A stretch of DNA of 64,000 nt, taken from NCBI RefSeq assembly GCF_049243985.1, contig NC_135384.1:17852501-17916500 (forward strand), given 5' to 3'. This stretch comes from Paroedura picta. Lineage: Eukaryota; Chordata; Lepidosauria; Squamata; Gekkonidae. Both the position numbers and the translations under genes were made by a program. Shown piece by piece: positions 44,534-53,500 of this stretch; position 1 is the first letter of the stretch, and every line of letters begins with the position of its first letter. Below the pieces are notes generated by a model. It ran no database searches. It saw only the letters and a program-made list of their open reading frames with translations, and was not told where the DNA came from.

Positions 44534-47500
44534 AACCACAGGCTCCCTCCCTTCATGGCATACCATCCCCAGAGACTCTTGAAGCATCTGGAGATTCCCC
44601 TCCCCTTTCCCCCATTTCTTCCTCTCAAATCTCTGAATGTCCACTTTTGGCAGTGTCATGAAGAAACAGCACAAGAAGGGAACAGGAGAACCCTGCAAGC
44701 CAGCCCAGCTGAGACTGTTCCAACTCATCCATCATGCGTGCCCCCTGTCCTCTTCCCCACCCTCACCAAGACATCCGTGCTGGCGATCGAGCTGAGCTTG
44801 AGGTATTCGACAGCTCGCTGCTGCAGCTCCACATCGGCATTGCGGATCTGGCTGTCTGAGCGCAGCACTTCTTGGATGGTGCCCTTGGTCTCAGGGAACA
44901 AGTTGATGAACTTGATGTAGGTCGAGAGCAGCAGGGCCCGTGTGGACACGCTACACAGGTGGAACTTGGAATGCAGCAGATTGAACTGTACCAGAGGGCT
45001 GGAGGAGAAGCAGGAGGAGTGTGGGGTGAGAGAGAACAAATGGTTCATTGGGGTTTGCAAACTGTCCCTTAGTCCCTGGTCACAGGACACTGGGGACGTG
45101 AAACAGGGTGTTCCCTATCCTAATGGCATCCTGTTCCCCCAAGTCAAGGAAAGAAGGGGGTGTCTAGAGAATAACTCTAGTTCCCAACATGCACTTGAGG
45201 TAAGTGATTTCCAAATGCAGGAGGGTGCCAAAATAATTAAATCCACACAAGAAAAACCACCCATTCCTCCATGCAGAAAGATGGAAATGACTAACGTCTA
45301 TCAAGTTAGTTTTCTTTGTGTAGGAATGTGTTCTCAGAAGGGCCACATGTGCCTTTGAATGGAGCCAAGACCTCAAAAATGTGGGTGAGGGAAAGGATTT
45401 AAACCTGTACCACTTTCCTATGTGAAATGGAAGCCAGATTTCCCACAGTATTAGCCAGGGAAGTGAAAAGGGCACCCTCTCTACCCTAACATGCAATGGC
45501 AAACGGGGAGAAGACCCAATTAGAAAAACAAAGTTTTCCACACACGGTGCTGTCCTAAACAAGTTCCTAGTAAGCACTCCAATGGTACTACACTTCTCTA
45601 AAAGGTAAGGAATTGCTCCAGTGCTCCAGTGGTCCGCAGCACAAGTAGGCTGGCACAATGTAGCTGCCTTAGACCAAGTCAGACCACTGCTCTACACAGC
45701 CCAGTAGCTTCCACCTTGAAGAAAGCTTTGCTGGTCTTAAAGGTGCCAATGGACCTTTTTTTGCTGGTTCAGACCAACACAGCTGCCCACCTGAACCTAT
45801 AGCCCAGTTAAATCCACTCTAAATCCCAGCAGTTCTCTCTCGCCTGTTATTTAGTCCTTGACATGCAAAAAAAATTTGGAAGTCTGTAAGAAGTGTGCTT
45901 TGGCTATCAATTGTTTCAATTGGGATGATATTATTAAAGCACAGTCTGTGTCATCATCTTGGGAATTTGGATAACCCTCTTGATCAGCCAGGGCATTCAA
46001 CAATGAGAAAGGCCCCCTTACTACCATGCCTAACAGGGAAGCTTTGGAAATTAAAAAAAAGGTGTATTGAAATGGACCTGAGCTGCCAAAGTAAGAAGGG
46101 ACAATGAATTCCTCTCGTCCACTCAGCCCCTTTGCTTCCTCCCACAATGTCCTACCTGGAGCGAGGATCGCCTGCGATGAGGTTCCCAAACTCCCCTAGG
46201 ATGTAACCTCCAACCTTCACCATGTTCTCATGACAAGCAGGAGCCTGTAGGGCCTAGGGGAAAGAGTCATGTGCATTACAGGTAGGCAAGGAACAAGCTC
46301 CCATGTTAAGCTTACTACACAATTAATTGGCTTATGGTTTCCAACAGAGGTCTCTTGGTCTGACAGTGACCCAGTTGACTTGGTATTTTTAATTTTCTCC
46401 CTGGGTCTCTGGCATGGAGAACTGTTTAGTTACTCTGGGGACTTCTTCAGGATACCCAACTAGCCAGGGATAGGCAAGCTTATATATTCATTTCTTGTGA
46501 AATCAGTTAATCCTCTCAAGCTACTTCAAATAAGTTTTGTCAAACAGACAGACACATGTCCCATGGTCCCACAAAGGAAAGGAAAGGATTCTCCCACTGA
46601 TACATGTTGGTAAGAAGATGTCCCCAATCAATCCCACCTACCTCAAAAACCGTCTTGGCAGCATAGCCTTGCACATCATCCCGGTTGATGACGATCTGGA
46701 TGACACGGTACCACACTTCCTCACTCACATAGTCCCCAGCAATGCGGATCAGGTTGAGGATGGTATCCACATACCAGCTGTAGTCCACTGCATATTTCTC
46801 TGCCAGGATGGCCACCTTCAGCACCTGAGAAAGAGGAAGAAGAGTTCTTTGCCAGCTCCTTCCACACTGTTTGCCACCAGTTCCTACTGCCCACACTGGA
46901 TCTCTCTCAGACTAACTGAAATACTTGGGACATGTCACTCTCTACTCAGTCCCTAAATCTCTCACAGCAGCATTTTACATAGTTAACCATGAGCTCCTAG
47001 CTTGCTGCCCTGCCAACACCAGCATTGGGGGACAGGCCTCCAATAGCTGATCTCCTTCCTCCAATGATTGCAGACAGAAGGTAGCAATTGGAGAGACAAC
47101 TGAACTGCTGTCAACTCATTTGTGGAGTTCTGCAGGAAGTGGTCCTTTTTCTAATCGTATTCAACATCTTTATGCGCTCTCTTGCCCAGTTGGTGCAGAG
47201 GTTCAGTCTTGGGTGCCATCAATATGCAGATAACACCCAGCTTTTTCTCCTGATGGCCACCTGGATTCACCCCAGAATCTTTAGTGAGATGTCTGGAAGC
47301 AGTGATGTGATGGCTCAAGCAGAGTCGTCTGAAAATCAACCCTTCAAAGATGGAGGTCCTATGGCTAGGCAGGAAGAGTCCAAGCAAGGAAGCACGATTG
47401 CCCAACCTGGGCGGGGTACAGCTGCTAGTGGCTCACTCTACCAGGAACCTGGGCATGATCCTAGATCTCTATGGAGGCAGAGATCACGTTGCACAGCTGG

Positions 47501-50500
47501 TGTTCTCCCACCCGTGTCAAGGCAAACTATTAACGCCCTACTTGGCCCTGGAATACCTAGCCACAGTGATCCAGGCGACAGTCAACTCTAGACTGGATTT
47601 CCGCAACTCGCTCTACGTGGGCCTACCTTTAACCCTGATCTGGAAACTACAATTGATCCAGAATGCAGCAACCAGGGTTCTCATGGGAACACCACAGAAA
47701 GCTCATATCCAGCCCATATTCCAACAGCTGCATTGGTCACCAGTTGAATCCCGGATCAAGCTTAAGGTCTTGGTAATCACCTTCAAAGTCATACGCAGTC
47801 TGGGCCCAGCATACCTGAGGGATTGCCTCTCTGCCTATGCCACTCAAAGAGCATTATGCTCAGCCAACTCCAACCGGCTGGTGATCCCTGGCTCCAAGGA
47901 AGCACACCTGGCCTCAACCAGAGCCAGGTCGTTCTCTGTCCTGGCTCCCACTACATGGAATGAGCTTCAAAATGCCTGGAAATGTTACATCCCTTGTCAC
48001 CACTGCCACTCTAACAAACCAGCACAGCACCCATCCTTCCTCTTCTAGCCTCAGGCACTTACAATCTCCTCACGGATGGAGTAATCAGCTGTCTCCAAGT
48101 AGCTAAGCATCTCTGAGACGATCTGCTTGGCGTTCGTACGGTCACACATGGCATAGAGGAGGTCAGCAGCCCGCTGGCGTACGCTCACGTCTCGCTCCGT
48201 CTGGGAAAAGGGGGAAATCGATAATGAGAGCTGAGCTACTTACGACCCAGCCCTGACAAAGTCCGCGGTGGCAAAGAGGCTGCCTTCTGCAAACCAACAC
48301 CAACTTGCCTCTCTTATCCCTATGAGTGGAGGGGAGGAGGAAAAGCATCACGATCAGGCCTGTTGTTCTCCAGCTGCCATGTTCAAGCCAGAGTCCCTAC
48401 ACTCCCCAACGAACCTTAAAGGAGGCCTACTACTCTTGACAGCTGCGACTCTACAGTTATAGGCAGAGCCTGACTTCTAATTATGTCAAGTCTGTCTGCA
48501 GAAACTGCAAAAGGAAGCACAGCCATAGAAGCACTTCTTTGGTTTGTTTTAATGGTACTGGCGAGATGGCTGTTGTGGTTGATTTCTTTTTATTTTTCAA
48601 GCAGCTTGGCTTCAATAGCCATTGCACTGGTTTTTACTTTTCTTTTATGGAGCTGCAGGTGACAGGAAAGGTACGATGCAAGTATTTAAGTGTCCAAAAT
48701 ACAAAGTCCGACAGGGATGGTATAAAAACCCCTAAAATATATATATATGCTCCTCTCATGCTAGCCCCACCCCCACAGTATATCCCAAGAGCAGGAGTGG
48801 CCAAACTGTGGCTCTCCCGATGTCTATGGACTACAATAACCAAGAGCCCCGGCTGTAGAATTTCATATCAACATTTTCCCCTACCCCAAGGATGCAGTTG
48901 CCTGTTTCTGCCCTTTAGTCGCCCACCCAGACTCTGACCTTGAGGGCGTTGATGACCGTTTCAATGTGTGTCTTGACGGCTTCATGGGAGAACTCGGAGC
49001 TGGCCAGCGTGCACATGCTCTCCAGCGCCAGGTACCGCAGGTTGGTCTCACGGTGCTGAAGGAATTGCCCTAGCTGGTTGCATGCCCGGACCAACAGGTT
49101 GGGTTCACTGTAGGCCAAACCACCCCCCCCAAAAGAAACGCAAGGGTAAATCTCCAGGCTGGTCACACCACAGGGAGCCCAAATGGATTGCAATGTCCCT
49201 CATTCTATCATCATTTGTAAAGCCATCTGTTGTTTTGATGGCTCCTGGTTGCACTGCTGGGACTGCTCTCGTTCTGGCTTTCTTTGCTAACTCGAATGGC
49301 TAGCAGGGCCTATACAGCCTTTGTTCCACCGCTTGGCCTCCCCCAAAGGGGCTCCAGCGGCAAAGTTAGCTGCTCACCTGTCATAGTGGATGATGAGGCT
49401 AATGGCTTCAAAAAGGATGGCATTCTTGGCATTGGAATGCTGGACCTTCTTGGACTTGGGCGGCTCCTGGGCCTTGTTGAGGATGGTCTCCAAGCACTCA
49501 ACCAGGCGGCCTTTCACAGCTGCATCTTCTATAAGGAAAGTGATGGGAGGGGGCAAAGAACAAAGGGAAGGGTATGGTATTCGTTTATGAAATCATTCAT
49601 ATCCCCACATTCCTCTCTGTCCAGCCAGCTTAATGGGTGAGCCAGCTGAGCAGTAAACGAGACAATTGAAGCCAGAGCCGGTCCTCCAGTTCCACAAAGA
49701 AGAACATCCAACGATGCACCACTGTAACACATTCTACAGTGAACAATTGCCAGGGCCCACAGGCTATCTTGTTTTTCCCCCTGGCTAGAATGTGCCTGGC
49801 TCAAGGAGCACTTCATGGTGGCACAGTTGCCTGTTGGAAGATTTACACTGTGAGAAAAATGCCTCCTTCATCCTCAAAGACAGCATTCCGGAGGGCTGGA
49901 GCTACAGCTGCCTGACAGCTGGCCAAATGAATTGTTTTAGGGAAGGGCTCTAAATCTGTGGAAGCATCAAAGATGGCTCATAGGTTCAGAGCAGGGGCAA
50001 CAGTCCTTCAGATATGTTAAAGTGGAAATGGCAGCAACAAATGCCCACAAATCTGGCTTGCAGAATCCCCCTGATGCTGTAACCAGTTTGGAGAATCCCC
50101 CAAGGTGACCTTCCTTCTGCTTCAGCCCTCCTTTCCCTGCTACTCCACCACCAGCTACTGTCTGAGGCTTTTAGAAGGAGTTATTCCAGCGTGTGATACC
50201 ACAATATAAAATGACACTGACAGTTTTCAAACCATTACATCCCCTTGATTATCACTGTAATCGGTCCTCACACTGTTTCATTCAGATGAACCTATATGGG
50301 GCAGGTTAGTTACAGAAGTGCCGCCCCTGATCCAGAGAGCGATGCAGCCGTGATGGAGCAGCCAGCCAGCCAGCCTTTATTTATTTATTGCACAGCATGG
50401 TTGTCATATAGCCAGGAGATCCGATTGTCTGGATACCAGGCAAGTGATGTTCGGAGGTGGCTTGCCATTGCTTGCCCCTGCATCACGACCCTGGCCTTCC

Positions 50501-53500
50501 TTGGACATGGCCCTTCCAAATACCAGTCAACATTGCCCCTGCTTAGCTCCTGAGATCCGACAGGGTCAGGGTTGCCTGGGCTATCCAAGTTGGATTAGCC
50601 AACAGTTGTGCATAACAAACCTAGATCTGCCGGTCAACTATTTTCTCATATATATTAAAAAGGGCTCTCTTTCACAGCGCTGAAGTGATCTCTTTCTGGA
50701 AGGCTCCGGGTGAGGGAAAGGCAGAAGAATACTTTTTTGCCATGAAGCCACAGTCAACCTACAGAGAACCTGTAGGGTTTTCAAGGCAAGAGACAATCAG
50801 AGGTGGTTTGCCATTGCTTGCCTCTGCATAGCAACCTTAGACTTTCTTAGTGGTCTCCCATCCAAGCACTAACCAAAGATTCCCATCTAAGGCTGACCCC
50901 GCTTAGGTTCTGAGGTTCTGAGATGGGGCTAGCCTTGGCTAGCCAGGTGAAGAAATCAGAATTCCCTGACAGAGTTTAAGAACTTCTCACACTCAGCTCA
51001 TGGCAAAGGAGCCTTAGGTGAGGGGCACTGGCAGAGCATCTGCTGGGCATGCAGAAGGTCCCTAATTCCAGGCTGCTTCCTACCTGGGGGAGGATAGCAT
51101 TGCAGAAGCCGCAGGAGCTTAACAGAGAGCCAGGGGGCTGGCACAAAGTAATAGGTGTAATCCTGAAGGTCTGTGGAGGCCGAGGAAACAATCTGTGGGG
51201 AAGGAATACAAGCAATAATAGGGGCACTGCAATGCAACAGTGAGAGTTCTCAGTTGCAAACTCATTGGTTCTGTTTCCTGCAAACATAAATGACAGTTAA
51301 ATCACAAATGGACATAAGCACTGTAGAACCATCAAGAACTCACATTGGCAGAATGAAAAAAACAGAGGTTCAAAAGGACAGAAGAAAGACAGACAGTTCA
51401 GTGTCAGATAAAAATCTACTGAACAGTTCCAAAGACTATTAAGAGAGCCAACCTGGAAGAGAAAGAGAACTAGCAACAAATAAAAGTAAGTCCTCAAAGT
51501 CTAGGAGATGAAAACATTTTAAGCCAGGACTAAAATGTTAACAGGGAAGACACCAGACATGTGGCAGCAGAGACAGCTTTCCAGAACCTTGGTGCCAATG
51601 CAGAGAAAACCCTGCCTCTGGTGGCCACCTGCCTCACCTTAGCCAGCAGTAGGTCACTCGTGTGCCCAGAGCACGTCTTCATTTATCACAAACCCTATGA
51701 AGGCTTCATCCTTGATTCTAAGCTCCTCACCAACTAAAAGAAGCTAGAAGGCTTGGAAAACCATCTTGTTCTTTCCTGGCCTGTTAGAGGACAGGAGCAT
51801 GGAATACAGTGTGAATTCCACCAGCCCAGCACCAAACTCTACATGTAGAACTTGCCACAACCTTCTGAGCAGCCCATAGTGACATATTGAAAGGGCCATC
51901 TATAAAATACATCACTCTTTTTGAACATGCTTCCCTCTTCTACACACTAGTAAATGCCACCTCAGAAGCACTCACATTTGTCCCGACACTCTTGGCAAAC
52001 ACACAAAGCCATTTCTTATGTGTGAAGGCCTTTTGTAGTTGACGAAATTCACACCAGGGGATCAACAAGAAAACAGCACACCAGCCATCCCTACCCTTGG
52101 AAAGTCATCCTCTCAATCCAAGGGGGACCCAGAACTCACCCTGCTGAGCCGGGACACAGCTAGGGAGACACACGTCTTGAAGTCGTCGGGATTCTTCTTG
52201 CACAGGCAAGCAATGAGGCTCACGGCAGCAGTCACCACCCCCTGTATGGTGAGGAAAGAGAGGTGGGAGCAGGTGAGGACCCTCGAGAGGAGAGATAAGC
52301 CACTTTGAGACTCCTTCTGGTAGAGAAAAGCCATGTATAAGAACCAGCTCTCGGTCTTCTTCTTGCAATCTGTGATGCGGTGGTGGCATAAGACACTTTG
52401 ACAGCAAGAAGGTAGGGAATAGAGCACGGGTCCCCAACGCTGTGTCATAGAATCATAGAGTTGGAAGGGGCCATACAGGCCATCTAGTCCAACCCCCTGC
52501 TCTACGCAGGATTAGCCCTAAGCATCCTAAAGTGTCCCTGGGTGCCATAGTGCCTGCCAGCACCTTTTCTGAGGCCCACTAAGTTTTTTTTACAAGTGTG
52601 TGGAGCCCACTTAGGGCTCTTGCCCAGTGTGACTTCTGATTAGCTGCAGTGGGGTGTTGTTGTTTTGGGTTTTTTTTGTAAATTACCCCTCTTTATCCAT
52701 TCACTTGAGTTTCCTCTGTGGTCACACCTTTGCCTCCTGCCACTGTCATTTTGGGACTGACTCCTCCTGCAGAAGCCATTTAGTACCTATGCCTACTGAC
52801 CTGTGTCAGAATTCCAAAGGTGCCTGTTGGCTCAAAAAGTTTTGGAACCCCTGGAATAGAGGCACACAGAGCACTGTTATGGAGGGGGAGTTTCTGGGGA
52901 AAAGTGCACCCTTTGCTCCACAAGGAGCTTGCTGGCAGCTAGAGCCCCATAAGAGGCATAATCCATGCACCTAGAAGACAAGGTGAGAGGACACCTGGTG
53001 AGAATATGAAAACCTGGTTTCCAGACACCCTGGGTGAACTGACCATTCAAGTCACTGGGAAAATTCCGGGTGGTGGATCACCTCTTGCCTTGGCAAGGCC
53101 AAAAGAGACACAGGAACACCTGTGTGGTTGCTGGGGGGTGGGAGAAAATGCATTTCCAGAGGAAAATGGGAAAGGAATCATGCAGGTGTTCCCATCCCAG
53201 GTGGTTGCCAGGGTGCCTGGGAAGGAGACATCCTCCCCCTTAAGCAAGCTCTTCAGCTGTGTCAGATGGGCCAGCAACCATTTCCTGGCCAATTGGGTGC
53301 TCTCCTGTCTTTGGCTCCATCAGCTCCATGGGCCATTAGCTCCCCAGCTCACTCTACCTGGTCTACTGACAATTGCAAGCTACAGCAACTTGGAGGATGG
53401 GTAAAACACAGGATATGTAGTTATCATGGGGGATGGCAGTGTCCAGTTCTGGGCACTGCAGTTCAAGAAGGATACTGACAAGTTGGAATGTGTTTAGAGA

